Shown here one piece after another: positions 27,735 to 36,125 of a stretch of 64,000 nucleotides of DNA (the stretch's first letter is position 1; every line of letters begins with the position of its first letter). Origin of the DNA: Pseudomonas lini (GTDB taxonomy: Bacteria > Pseudomonadota > Gammaproteobacteria > Pseudomonadales > Pseudomonadaceae). The position numbers and the translations under genes are program-made. The notes below the pieces were generated by a model. It had not been told where the DNA came from, made no database searches, and was given only the letters and a program-made list of their open reading frames with translations. Location of the stretch: NCBI RefSeq assembly GCF_964063345.1, contig NZ_OZ061318.1, positions 5,146,001-5,210,000 of the forward strand. Direction: 5' to 3'.

Positions 27735-28928
27735 ATGTCCCGTTCAACGTCAAACCGTTCCAGCCTGTGGTTTCTGGCGATCACCTTACTCAGTTTTCTC
27801 GCCGCTTCCACCGCGCCAACGCCGTTGTATCACTTGTATCAAGAACACCTGCAGTTCTCGGCAGTGACCCTGACCCTGATTTTCGGCGTCTACGCCCTCA
27901 GCTTGCTGGCGGCGTTGCTCACGGTCGGTTCGCTTTCGGATTATCTGGGGCGCAAACCGGTGATTTTCACCGCCGTGTTGCTGAACATGCTGGCGATGTT
28001 GCTGTTCATCAACGCCGACAGCGTCGCCTGGCTGATCAGTGCACGGGTCCTGCAGGGTTTTGCCACGGGCATGGCCACCGCCGTTTTAAGTGCGGCGCTG
28101 CTGGATACCGACCGTCAGCAAGGGCCGATGGTCAACAGCGTCGCGCCGTTGCTGGGCATGGCGCTGGGTGCCATGGGCTGTGGCGTGTTGGCCGAGTTTG
28201 CGCCGCTGCCGCTGCAACTGACCTATTGGGTGCTGTTCGCGCTGTTTGTGATGCAAGCCCTGTACGTCTGGCGCCTGCCGGAAAGCGTCACCCGACAACC
28301 GGGCGCCTGGGTCTCGTTGCGCCCGACCTTGCATGTGCCGATTCAGGCGCGGCGTATGCTGTGGCGGGTGCTGCCGATAGATCTGGCGGTGTGGGCGCTC
28401 GGTGGTTTTTTCGCCTCCCTGGCGCCGTCTCTGGTGCGGACCGCCACCGGGTCCACCTCCAACCTGATTGGCGGGGCGACGGTGGCCGTATTGACGGTGA
28501 CCGGCGCCTTGATGATCTACTCCTTGCGTAATCGCCCGGCCGACAAAGTCTTGCTGTTGGGCGCGAGCCTGCTGCCTGCGGGCGTTGCGCTGATTCTGCT
28601 GGCGGTACACAGCGCCAGCCTGCCGTTGTTTTTCTTCGGCACCCTGGTGGCGGGCGGTGGATTCGGCGCGGGCTTCCTGGGTGCGCTGCGAAGCATCGTG
28701 CCGCTGGCCTTGCCTCATGAGCGGGCAGGGCTGATGTCGGCGTTTTATGTGCTCAGCTATCTGGCGTTCTGTTTGCCGTCGTTGTTGGCGGGCAGTCTGA
28801 CGCGGACCTTTGGCCTGGTGGCAACCACCGATGGTTATGGCGCGGTGCTGATCATCCTGTCGCTGGGTGCGCTGGTCGGGTTGATGCGTGAGCAGACTGT
28901 CAAAGCCTGTGGCGTCAATGTTCGATGA
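27735..28928 (+). CDS. MFS transporter, probable drug or metabolite exporter
   Basis: A 397-residue twelve-helix major facilitator protein. The signature loop SDYLGRKPVIF between helices 2 and 3 is near residue 78, and an ARVLQGFATGMATAV segment near 108 fits the exporter-type motif C region. ATG 27735 is used; the GTG-like codons upstream lie inside the inverted repeat. It is divergent from tetR and likely repressed by it. The substrate is unknown. Confidence 0.9.
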   Translation: MSRSTSNRSSLWFLAITLLSFLAASTAPTPLYHLYQEHLQFSAVTLTLIFGVYALSLLAALLTVGSLSDYLGRKPVIFTAVLLNMLAMLLFINADSVAWLISARVLQGFATGMATAVLSAALLDTDRQQGPMVNSVAPLLGMALGAMGCGVLAEFAPLPLQLTYWVLFALFVMQALYVWRLPESVTRQPGAWVSLRPTLHVPIQARRMLWRVLPIDLAVWALGGFFASLAPSLVRTATGSTSNLIGGATVAVLTVTGALMIYSLRNRPADKVLLLGASLLPAGVALILLAVHSASLPLFFFGTLVAGGGFGAGFLGALRSIVPLALPHERAGLMSAFYVLSYLAFCLPSLLAGSLTRTFGLVATTDGYGAVLIILSLGALVGLMREQTVKACGVNVR

Positions 28929-28970
28929 CCGTTAGCCTTGGCACTGCCATTCATTTCGACGGACCGACCC

Positions 28971-29282
28971 ATGAAGATCATCCACAGCAAATCCTTCACC
29001 GGTGACCGCGCCTGGGCGGCGCTGGATATCGCCAACATGAACGGCATCACCACCCGTTTACACTGGACCGATCAGCCCTATAAATGGCACATCAATGATG
29101 GTCAGGAAGTGTTCGTGGTGCTCGATGGGCAGGTGCAGATGCGTTATCGCGAAGAAGGCCTGGAAAAGGAAACGCTACTTGAAGTCGGCGATATTTTTTA
29201 TGCATCGGTGGGCACCGAGCATGTGGCTCATCCACTCGGTGTAGCTCGGATATTGGTGATCGAGGCTGAAGGCAGCGTTTGA
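28971..29282 (+). CDS. Cupin domain protein
   Basis: A 103-residue single-domain cupin. Metal-binding motif remnants are visible: WHINDGQEVFVVLDGQV near residue 36 to 52 and EVGDIFYASVGTEHVAHPLG near 76 to 95. The His and Glu positions could hold a metal ion. Small cupins of this kind have varied enzymatic or sensing roles, and nothing here narrows it. It follows the MFS gene by 42 bp on the same strand and may be cotranscribed. Confidence 0.85.
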   Translation: MKIIHSKSFTGDRAWAALDIANMNGITTRLHWTDQPYKWHINDGQEVFVVLDGQVQMRYREEGLEKETLLEVGDIFYASVGTEHVAHPLGVARILVIEAEGSV

Positions 29283-29387
29283 TGTAATATCGGTAAAACA
29301 GATAACAGTTAGAGATATTACCCGTTATATAGATATTCGATTCGGATCTACCATGAGCTCCACCTCACGAGAGGACAGGAGTTCACC

Positions 29388-30539
29388 ATGACCTGCACCC
29401 ATAGCGTTAAACCCGGTATCAAACCGCTCAGTCATCTGCAGCACCCACGAGAGGCCATCCGCCAATTCACCCCCAACTGGTTCGCGGCGACCATGGGCAC
29501 GGGTGTATTGGCGCTGGCGATTGCGCAATTGCCGGTGTCGAATCCCGGTCTGCATGCGTTTGCCGAAGGTCTTTGGCTATTCAACATCGCTTTGTTTGTG
29601 GTGTTCACGGCCATGTATGCCGCCCGTTGGGTCATGTTTTTCGACGAGGCGCGACGGATTTTCGGCCATTCCACGGTTTCGATGTTTTTCGGCACCATTC
29701 CCATGGGCCTTGCGACCATCATCAATGGCTTTCTGTTGTTCGGTTTGCCGCGCTGGGGTGACGGTGTGATTCATCTCGCCGAAGTGCTCTGGTGGCTGGA
29801 CGTGGCGATGTCGCTGGCTTGCGGCGTATTGATTCCCTACATGATGTTCACCCGTCAGGAGCACAGCATCGACCAGATGACTGCCGTCTGGCTGTTGCCG
29901 GTGGTGGCGGCGGAAGTGGCGGCTGCCAGCGGTGGCTTGCTGGCGCCGCACCTGGCCGATGCTCATTCACAACTGGTGGTGTTGGTGACCAGCTACGTGC
30001 TCTGGGCCTTTTCCCTACCGGTTGCGTTCAGCATTCTGACCATCCTGTTGCTGCGCATGGCGTTGCATAAATTGCCCCATGAAAACATGGCTGCCTCGAG
30101 CTGGCTGGCCCTCGGTCCCATCGGTACCGGCGCATTGGGCATGTTGCTGTTGGGCGCCGACGCGCCAGCGATCTTTGCTGCCAACGGTCTGCCGGGTATT
30201 GGTGAGATTGCCGCGGGGCTTGGCTTGGTGGCCGGCATCACGCTGTGGGGCTTCGGGCTCTGGTGGATGCTGATAGCGCTGTTGATCACCGTGCGTTACT
30301 TGCGCGCCGGTATCCCGTTCAACCTCGGCTGGTGGGGCTTCACTTTTCCGCTGGGTGTTTATTCCCTGGCTACGCTGAAACTGGCCAGCACCTTGAACCT
30401 GACGTTTTTCAGTGTCTTTGGTTGCGTGTTGGTGGCAATGCTGGCGGTGATGTGGCTGCTTGTCGCCAAACGGACAGTGCAGGGTGCGTGGCGAGGTGAG
30501 CTATTTGTCTCGCCGTGCATTGCAGGATTACAGAAATAA
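29388..30539 (+). CDS. TDT family transporter (SLAC1/TehA-like anion channel)
   Basis: A 383-residue membrane protein of the tellurite-resistance/dicarboxylate transporter family, the fold of TehA and plant SLAC1. It begins with a short cytoplasmic tail, then FTPNWFAATMGTGVLALAIAQL and nine further hydrophobic segments. Related Pseudomonas genes are often annotated as C4-dicarboxylate or sulfite exporters. ATG 29388 follows CAGGAG. The 105 bp upstream hold an inverted repeat (29284-29321). No neighbour points to a substrate. Confidence 0.87.
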   Translation: MTCTHSVKPGIKPLSHLQHPREAIRQFTPNWFAATMGTGVLALAIAQLPVSNPGLHAFAEGLWLFNIALFVVFTAMYAARWVMFFDEARRIFGHSTVSMFFGTIPMGLATIINGFLLFGLPRWGDGVIHLAEVLWWLDVAMSLACGVLIPYMMFTRQEHSIDQMTAVWLLPVVAAEVAAASGGLLAPHLADAHSQLVVLVTSYVLWAFSLPVAFSILTILLLRMALHKLPHENMAASSWLALGPIGTGALGMLLLGADAPAIFAANGLPGIGEIAAGLGLVAGITLWGFGLWWMLIALLITVRYLRAGIPFNLGWWGFTFPLGVYSLATLKLASTLNLTFFSVFGCVLVAMLAVMWLLVAKRTVQGAWRGELFVSPCIAGLQK

Positions 30540-30635
30540 CCTGCAAAGATTAGGTAATCTGTGGCCTGGATCGACGTTCGACTTCCAATAACAGTATCCA
30601 AGCCACTCTCTACCTAAATCAGGGACACATGGAAG

Positions 30636-32510
30636 ATGAGTCACCCCTCACAGTTCACCTTGCTTCGCACTCGGCGCTTCCTGCCGTTTTTTGTTACGCA
30701 GTCCCTCGGGGCCTTCAACGACAACATCTTCAAGCAGTCGCTGATCCTCGCCATTTTGTACAGGCTGACTATCGAGGGTGACCGTTCGATCTGGGTCAAC
30801 TTGTGTGCGTTGCTGTTTATCTTGCCGTTCTTCCTGTTCTCGGCGCTGGCCGGGCAATTCGGGGAAAAGTTCGCCAAGGACGCACTGATCCGTCTGATCA
30901 AGCTCGGGGAAATCGTCATCATGACGGTGGGCGCGGTCGGTTTCATGTTCGATCACCTGTCGCTGATGCTGCTGGCGCTGTTTGCCATGGGCACCCACTC
31001 GGCGCTGTTCGGGCCGGTGAAGTACTCGATCCTGCCGCAGGCCTTGCGCGAAGAAGAGCTGGTGGGCGGTAACGGTCTGGTGGAAATGGGCACCTTCCTG
31101 GCGATTCTTGCCGGGACGATTGGTGCCGGGATCATGATGTCCACCAGCAACTACGCGCCGGTCGTTTCCACGGCAATCATCGGGATCGCGGTACTCGGTT
31201 ACCTCGCCAGCCGCAGCATTCCCCGGGCCGCGGCGGCATCGCCGGAAATGCGTTTGAACTGGAACATTTTCAGCCAGTCCTGGGCCACCTTGAAACTGGG
31301 CCTCGGGCAAACCCCCGCGGTATCGCGTTCGATCGTCGGCAACTCATGGTTCTGGTTTGTCGGGGCGATTTATCTGACGCAAATCCCGGCGTATGCCAAG
31401 GAATGGATGCACGGCGATGAGACCGTGGTGACGCTGATTCTTACGGTGTTCTCGGTCGGGATCGCACTGGGTTCGATGCTCTGCGAGAAACTCTCCGGGC
31501 GCAAAGTCGAGATCGGTCTGGTGCCGTTCGGCTCATTCGGTTTGACGGTGTTTGGCTTGCTGTTGTGGTGGCATTCCGGCGCAATTCCCGACAGTGTTGC
31601 CGGCCACGGCTGGATCGAAGTCCTTGGGTTCGGTCACACCTGGTTGGTGTTGATCGACATTCTTGGGCTTGGGATCTTCGGCGGTTTCTACATCGTGCCG
31701 CTGTATGCGCTGATCCAGTCGCGTACCGTCGAGAACGAACGGGCGCGGGTGATCGCCGCCAACAACATTCTGAATGCCCTGTTCATGGTGGTGTCGGCGA
31801 TTGTATCGATCGTCTTGCTGAGCCTCGCCAAGCTGTCGATCCCGCAGCTGTTTTTGGTGGTGTCGCTGCTGAACATCGGCGTCAACGCCTACATCTTCAA
31901 AATCGTCCCCGAGTTCAGCATGCGCTTCATGATCTGGCTGCTCGGCCATTCCATGTACCGCGTCGAGCATCGCAATCTGGAGCTGATTCCTGATGAAGGC
32001 GCAGCACTGCTGGTTTGCAACCATGTGTCGTTCGTCGATGCGTTGCTGATTGGCGGCGCAGTGCGTCGGCCGATTCGCTTTGTGATGTATTACAAAATCT
32101 ACAACTTGCCGGTGCTGAACTTCATCTTCCGCACGGCGGGGACGATTCCTATCGCCGGGCGTCAGGAAGACATTCAGATTTACGAAAAAGCCTTCACCCG
32201 CATCGCCCAATACCTGAAGGACGGTGAGTTGGTGTGCATTTTCCCTGAAGGCAAGTTGACCGCCGATGGCGAGATCAACGAGTTCAAGGGTGGGCTGACG
32301 CGGATTCTCGAAGAAACACCGGTGCCGGTGATTCCGCTGGCGCTGCAGGGGTTGTGGGGGAGTTTCTTCAGCCGCGATCCAGACAAGGGCGTGTTTCGCA
32401 GGCTGTGGTCGCGGGTGACCCTGGTGGCGGGGCCGGCGGTGGCCGTTGAAGTGGCTGAGCCGGCGACATTGCAAGGGTTGGTGGGGGAATTGCGTGGGGC
32501 CGTTAGATAG
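30636..32510 (+). CDS. MFS transporter-acyltransferase fusion (LplT/PlsC-like)
   Basis: A 624-residue two-part protein. Residues 1 to about 420 form an MFS unit like LplT, starting FFVTQSLGAFNDNIFKQSL. Residues 430-624 form a PlsC-type acyltransferase with the catalytic motif NHVSFVDA (the HX4D box) and the FPEGKLTADGEINEFKGG box. In E. coli LplT and Aas are separate and remodel lysophospholipids in the inner membrane; here flippase and acyltransferase are fused, but the acyl-ACP synthetase part of Aas is absent. It has its own start with GGAAG upstream. Confidence 0.88.
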   Translation: MSHPSQFTLLRTRRFLPFFVTQSLGAFNDNIFKQSLILAILYRLTIEGDRSIWVNLCALLFILPFFLFSALAGQFGEKFAKDALIRLIKLGEIVIMTVGAVGFMFDHLSLMLLALFAMGTHSALFGPVKYSILPQALREEELVGGNGLVEMGTFLAILAGTIGAGIMMSTSNYAPVVSTAIIGIAVLGYLASRSIPRAAAASPEMRLNWNIFSQSWATLKLGLGQTPAVSRSIVGNSWFWFVGAIYLTQIPAYAKEWMHGDETVVTLILTVFSVGIALGSMLCEKLSGRKVEIGLVPFGSFGLTVFGLLLWWHSGAIPDSVAGHGWIEVLGFGHTWLVLIDILGLGIFGGFYIVPLYALIQSRTVENERARVIAANNILNALFMVVSAIVSIVLLSLAKLSIPQLFLVVSLLNIGVNAYIFKIVPEFSMRFMIWLLGHSMYRVEHRNLELIPDEGAALLVCNHVSFVDALLIGGAVRRPIRFVMYYKIYNLPVLNFIFRTAGTIPIAGRQEDIQIYEKAFTRIAQYLKDGELVCIFPEGKLTADGEINEFKGGLTRILEETPVPVIPLALQGLWGSFFSRDPDKGVFRRLWSRVTLVAGPAVAVEVAEPATLQGLVGELRGAVR

Positions 32511-32525
32511 TCGGTGATCGGGCGG

Positions 32526-32626
32526 GCCTCATCGCGGGCAAGCCCGGCTCCCACAGGTTCTGTGTTGTGCCACATAGTGTGGACACTCCATCAATCCCTG
32601 TGGGAGCCGGGCTTGCCCGCGATGGC
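32526..32626. repeat. REP pair
   Basis: Inverted units GCCTCATCGCGGGCAAGCCC and complement, here with an extra base (GGAGCCGGGCTTGCCCGCGA), between the convergent fusion gene and sugE. Confidence 0.92.
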
Positions 32627-32635
32627 TTCAGAGGC

Positions 32636-32950
32636 CTAAGCGCTAACCTTGAGCCCAACCAACCCGGCAATGATCAACGCCACACTGACCAGCCGAAACA
32701 GCGCCATGGATTCACCAAACAAAATGATCCCGGCGATCACCGTGCCCACTGCACCCACGCCAGTCCAGATCGCATAGGCTGTGCCCAGCGGCAATTCCTT
32801 CATGGCAAGGCCCAGCAGGCCAAGGCTGATCGCCATGGCGGCAATGGTCAGTGCGGTAGGGAGAGGGCGGCTGAAACCGTCGGTGTATTTCAGGCCGACG
32901 GCCCAGCCGACTTCGAACAGGCCAGCGAAAAACAGAATGATCCAGGACAT
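32636..32950 (-). CDS. sugE: Small multidrug resistance protein, guanidinium exporter (SugE/Gdx)
   Basis: A 104-residue four-helix SMR protein. Glu13 in the first helix ([12 protein letters not shown]) is the conserved proton and substrate site; the sequence follows the Gdx/SugE type rather than EmrE. Gdx proteins export guanidinium as dual-topology dimers. The start is ATG 32950 with GGAGGT; an upstream TTG is not needed. A guanidine-II riboswitch directly upstream supports the assignment. Confidence 0.93.
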   Translation of the reverse strand: MSWIILFFAGLFEVGWAVGLKYTDGFSRPLPTALTIAAMAISLGLLGLAMKELPLGTAYAIWTGVGAVGTVIAGIILFGESMALFRLVSVALIIAGLVGLKVSA

Positions 32951-32971
32951 CAAAGACCTCCATCAATGGAT

Positions 32972-33021
32972 GGGGTCGTCCCCGGATTAATCACTCGATC
33001 GAGCCGCGAGGTCGTCCCCGC
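32972..33021 (-). promoter_or_regulatory. Guanidine-II (mini-ykkC) riboswitch
   Basis: On the minus strand two hairpins have ACGA loops: GCGGGG-ACGA-CCTCGC (33021-33006) and GGGG-ACGA-CCCC (32983-32972). Twin ACGR hairpins are the hallmark of mini-ykkC. A TCCAT/ATGGA hairpin (32970-32959) next to them overlaps the sugE ribosome binding site. Guanidine should turn on translation. Confidence 0.92.
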
Positions 33022-33069
33022 ATTGCGCCATAGAGTGCCCATCATTAATCCGAGGATCAAGTTTGCGGC

Positions 33070-34035
33070 TTAATCCGCCGCCTGCTGAGCAGCGATTTGC
33101 CGGTCTTCTTTCTCGCTCATGCGACGGAAATACGTCGAGAGCAGCGCCCCGGAAATGTTGTGCCAGACGCTGAACAACGCGCTTGGCACCGCCGCCAGCG
33201 GCGAGAAGTGCGCACTGGCCAGCGCCGCGCCCAAACCGGAGTTCTGCATGCCGACTTCCAGTGCCAGGGATTTGCGCTGGGCCAGTGGCAGGTTGAACAG
33301 GCGTCCGGTGAAGTAACCCAGCAAGTAGCCGAAGCTGTTGTGCAACATCACCACGGCCATGATCAGCAGGCCGGATTCGGCAATCTTCGCCTGACTGGCG
33401 GCCACCACGGCAGTGACGATGATCACGATGCTCACCACCGACACCAGTGGCAACACATCTACCGCATGACGTACCCGATCACCGAGTACGCGCTGGGCAA
33501 CCACGCCGAGTACGATCGGCAGCAGCACGACTTGCAGGATCGACCAGAACAGCTCCATGAACGACACCGGCAACCAGGCCGAAGCCAGCAGCCAGATCAG
33601 CGCCGGCGTCAGCAGCGGAGCGAGGAGGGTGGTGACAGCGGCAATGGCCACCGACAACGCCAGATCGCCGCGCGCCAGCCAGGTCATCACGTTCGACGAG
33701 GTACCGCTTGGGCAGCAGCCGACCAGAATCACGCCGACGGCGATTTCCGGCGGCAGGTGGAAAACCTGGCAGAGCAACCACGCCACACCGGGCATGATCA
33801 CGAAATGGGCAACCACGCCCAAGGCCACACGCCACGGATGACGAGCGACTTCGGCGAAGTCTTCGAGCTTGAGGGTCAGGCCCATGCCGAACATCACCAG
33901 CCCCAGCAGCGGCACAATGGCGCCTTTCAAGCCGATGAACCAGGCCGGTTGCAGAAACGCCACGACGGCGAAAATCAGTACCCAGTAAGCGAATGTGTTG
34001 CCGACAAAACGACTCAATGCAGCCAGTGCGCGCAT
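33070..34035 (-). CDS. Bile acid:sodium symporter (BASS) family transporter
   Basis: A 321-residue membrane protein with about ten helices. Family motifs include PLLGLVMFGMGLTLK near residue 45, GVILVGCCPSGTSSNVMTWLARGD near 102-125 and LEVGMQNSGLGAALA near 265. BASS proteins import organic anions with sodium; bacterial substrates include pantoate and taurocholate. ATG 34035 with AAGGAT upstream is preferred over a TTG at 34086. It ends 48 bp before the sugE riboswitch, which probably marks a new transcript. Confidence 0.88.
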   Translation of the reverse strand: MRALAALSRFVGNTFAYWVLIFAVVAFLQPAWFIGLKGAIVPLLGLVMFGMGLTLKLEDFAEVARHPWRVALGVVAHFVIMPGVAWLLCQVFHLPPEIAVGVILVGCCPSGTSSNVMTWLARGDLALSVAIAAVTTLLAPLLTPALIWLLASAWLPVSFMELFWSILQVVLLPIVLGVVAQRVLGDRVRHAVDVLPLVSVVSIVIIVTAVVAASQAKIAESGLLIMAVVMLHNSFGYLLGYFTGRLFNLPLAQRKSLALEVGMQNSGLGAALASAHFSPLAAVPSALFSVWHNISGALLSTYFRRMSEKEDRQIAAQQAAD

Positions 34036-34086
34036 GGCCTGATCCTTGTTGAGTAAGTGAGATTCCCAGTTTGGAAATCTAATCAA

Positions 34087-34190
34087 TGTGGGAGCTGGCT
34101 TGCCTGCGATGGCGGAGTGTCAGATTACATTTAAGCCGTCTGACACACCGCCATCGCAGCGGTGCGGCGATCCGACAAGCCAGCTCCCAC
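34087..34190. repeat. REP-like pair, variant family
   Basis: Left unit TGTGGGAGCTGGCTTGCCTG and right unit ending GCCAGCTCCCAC are inverted. The right half contains an extra hairpin, GCAGCGGTGCGGCGATCCGA, also found at 48190-48212. This is a second REP subtype. Confidence 0.85.
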
Positions 34191-34197
34191 CTTTGAT

Positions 34198-34227
34198 CCG
34201 GTTCCTTCAAGAGGAACCGGTTTTTTT
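34198..34227 (+). terminator. Terminator-like hairpin at the end of rdgC
   Basis: CCGGTTCCT (34198-34206) pairs with 34212-34220 around a 5-nt loop, followed by seven T. The T run is on the plus strand and reaches into the rdgC stop codon (complement of 34226-34228). In rdgC RNA the hairpin follows the stop without a U tract. Confidence 0.65.
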
Positions 34228-35146
34228 AGATACCCTGCGGGGTCTCTTCACCACCCAACGCTTCAACCATCGACGGCAGGAAGTCGCCGAAGGTCAGCAT
34301 CATCAGGGTGAAGCTGGCGTCTAGTTGACCCAGGGCTTCGTCGCCACCGTCCTGTTCCGCCTGATCTTGCAGCAGGTCTTCGAACTTCAGGCGCTTGACC
34401 ACCATTTTGTCGTCGAGCACGAACGACAGTTTGTCCTGCCAGGCCAACGACAGTTGAGTGACCACTTTGCCGGTGCTCAGGTGCAGCTGGATTTCTTCGC
34501 TGGTCAGGTCCTGACGCTTGCAGCGAACGATGCCGCCGTCTTCGTGGGTGTCGCGCAGCTCGCACTCATCCAGCACGAAGAAATCATTCGCGGCTTTCTG
34601 GGTGGTGACCCATTCGGTCATGGTGGCGGTCGGCGACATCTTCACCGTCAGCGGACGCACTGGCAGCGAGCCGATCACTTCGCGCAGAGTGGACAGCAGG
34701 TCTTCGGCACGTTTCGGGCTAGCCGAGTTAACCAGGATCAGGCCCTGTTTCGGCGCGATGGCGGCGAAGGTCGACGAGCGGCGGATAAAGGCGCGGGGCA
34801 GGAAGGCCTGGATGATTTCATCCTTGATCTGGTCACGTTCCTTTTTGTAGACCTTGCGCATTTGTTCGGCTTCGATCTCTTCGACCTTTTCCTTCACCGC
34901 GTCGCGTACGACGCTGCCCGGCAGAATGCGCTCTTCCTTACGGGCGGCGATCAGCAGGAAGTCGCCGCTGATGTGCACCAGCGGCGCGTCTTCGCCCTTA
35001 CCGAATGGCGCGACGAAACCGTAGGTGGTCAACTCCTGGCTTGCACATGGACGCGCCAGTTTGGTGGCCAGTGCAGTTTCCAACGCCTCGGCATCAAAAG
35101 GCAGATCTTGGGTCAGGCGATAGATAAGCAGGTTTTTGAACCACAT
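34226..35146 (-). CDS. rdgC: Recombination-associated protein RdgC
   Basis: A 306-residue RdgC protein. RdgC dimers form a ring on double-stranded DNA and restrain RecA. Motifs visible are [12 protein letters not shown] at the start, [25 protein letters not shown] near 35-58 and [16 protein letters not shown] near 200. The length equals that of E. coli RdgC. GGAGAG precedes ATG 35146. It is a single gene next to the tRNA cluster. Confidence 0.95.
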   Translation of the reverse strand: MWFKNLLIYRLTQDLPFDAEALETALATKLARPCASQELTTYGFVAPFGKGEDAPLVHISGDFLLIAARKEERILPGSVVRDAVKEKVEEIEAEQMRKVYKKERDQIKDEIIQAFLPRAFIRRSSTFAAIAPKQGLILVNSASPKRAEDLLSTLREVIGSLPVRPLTVKMSPTATMTEWVTTQKAANDFFVLDECELRDTHEDGGIVRCKRQDLTSEEIQLHLSTGKVVTQLSLAWQDKLSFVLDDKMVVKRLKFEDLLQDQAEQDGGDEALGQLDASFTLMMLTFGDFLPSMVEALGGEETPQGI

Positions 35147-35257
35147 GGGGATGAGTCTCTCCTTTATACAAAGGGGGGCATTATTGTCCTCCGTGTGCCA
35201 TAGGCCAACCCTTCTCTAAGCCTTTGGAAGGCCTGAGAAAATTAATTAAAAAAGTGC

Positions 35258-35286
35258 TTGCCAGAGGTTGGGTCGCTCCGTAGAAT
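35258..35286 (+). promoter_or_regulatory. Sigma-70 promoter of the tRNA cluster
   Basis: TTGCCA (35258-35263) and TAGAAT (35281-35286) are spaced by exactly 17 bp and followed by GC-rich sequence typical of stringently controlled promoters, 21 bp before tRNA-Val. Confidence 0.75.
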
Positions 35287-35307
35287 GCGCGCCACACCGA
35301 AAGTGAA

Positions 35308-35383
35308 GGGTGATTAGCTCAGCTGGGAGAGCGTCTGCCTTACAAGCAGAATGTCGGCGGTTCGATCCCGTCATCACCCACCA
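35308..35383 (+). tRNA. tRNA-Val (anticodon UAC), copy 1
   Basis: A 76-nt cloverleaf with acceptor stem GGGTGAT/ATCACCC, anticodon loop CTTACAA giving TAC, T loop GTTCGATCC and an encoded CCA end. Confidence 0.97.
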
Positions 35384-35401
35384 TTCGCTTTAGTGTTACG
35401 C

Positions 35402-35478
35402 GCAGCGGTAGTTCAGTCGGTTAGAATACCGGCCTGTCACGCCGGGGGTCGCGGGTTCGAGTCCCGTCCGCTGCGCCA
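35402..35478 (+). tRNA. tRNA-Asp (anticodon GUC), copy 1
   Basis: A 77-nt cloverleaf with acceptor GCAGCGG/CCGCTGC, anticodon GTC in CCTGTCACG, T loop GTTCGAGTC and encoded CCA. It follows tRNA-Val by 18 bp and is probably on the same transcript. Confidence 0.97.
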
Positions 35479-35518
35479 TATTCGGTAACCTGGAACGCTG
35501 AACGCCAGGTCACCACGG

Positions 35519-35544
35519 AAAAGCCCGCTAACGCGGGTTTTTTT
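35519..35544 (+). terminator. Terminator after the first tRNA pair
   Basis: AAAAGCCCGC pairs with GCGGGTTTTT (one G-T pair) around TAAC, followed by a T run. Confidence 0.88.
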
Positions 35545-35665
35545 CTGTCTGAAGTTCCTGCAGGGTGTGTCGTTTTACCGGTTTTCAGATTTTTTTGATT
35601 TTTTATCAATTAAATCAACACTTTATGAAAATCTGTGGCACAATGCGCCCCGCAACGAAGGTAAA

Positions 35666-35741
35666 GGGTGATTAGCTCAGCTGGGAGAGCGTCTGCCTTA
35701 CAAGCAGAATGTCGGCGGTTCGATCCCGTCATCACCCACCA
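35666..35741 (+). tRNA. tRNA-Val (anticodon UAC), copy 2
   Basis: Identical in sequence to the copy at 35308, with TAC anticodon and encoded CCA. It is the first gene of the duplicated unit. Confidence 0.97.
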
Positions 35742-35760
35742 CTTACTTTCAACGCTACGC

Positions 35761-35837
35761 GCAGCGGTAGTTCAGTCGGTTAGAATACCGGCCTGTCACG
35801 CCGGGGGTCGCGGGTTCGAGTCCCGTCCGCTGCGCCA
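35761..35837 (+). tRNA. tRNA-Asp (anticodon GUC), copy 2
   Basis: Identical in sequence to the copy at 35402, with GTC anticodon and encoded CCA, 19 bp after tRNA-Val copy 2. Confidence 0.97.
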
Positions 35838-35876
35838 TATTCGGTATCTGGAACGCTGAACGCCAGATCACCACAG

Positions 35877-35901
35877 AAAGCCCGCTTAATGCGGGCTTTT
35901 T
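35877..35901 (+). terminator. Terminator after the second tRNA pair
   Basis: AAAGCCCGC (35877-35885) pairs perfectly with GCGGGCTTT (35891-35899) around TTAAT, then T. It differs slightly from the first copy's terminator. Confidence 0.9.
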
Positions 35902-35977
35902 GCTGTCTGGGATTTGGCTTTGTAGCGGATCCAGTGAAAAAGTGACCTGTTCGGGTAATGCCGGTTAAGCGCAATCC

Positions 35978-36065
35978 AATGTGGGCTTGCTCGCGAAGAC
36001 GGCGGCACAGTCAACATTGATGTTGCCTGACACACCGCTTTCGCGAGCAAGCCCGCTCCCACAGG
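35978..36065. repeat. REP pair with a deleted left unit
   Basis: The right unit is complete (TCGCGAGCAAGCCCGCTCCC). The left reads AATGTGGGCTTGCTCGCGAA and lacks about six bases (AGCGGG) of the GTGGGAGCGGGCTTGC core. Confidence 0.85.
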
Positions 36066-36125
36066 TTCCGCGCGTAACTGACCAGCATTGCCCTGTCCGG
36101 GTCGCTTTTTTCGTTTCTGCCTTGC

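Noticed and set aside
32720..32950. EmrE-type multidrug exporter
   Set aside because: Sequence and the guanidine-II riboswitch fit the SugE/Gdx subtype better.
35600..35660. Separate promoter for the second tRNA pair
   Set aside because: CACAAT is a possible -10 box, but no -35 box at 16-18 bp is convincing; transcription may still start here.
35308..36125. Integrated island or prophage at the tRNA cluster
   Set aside because: No integrase, no phage genes and no partial tRNA copy; the duplication is a simple tandem.
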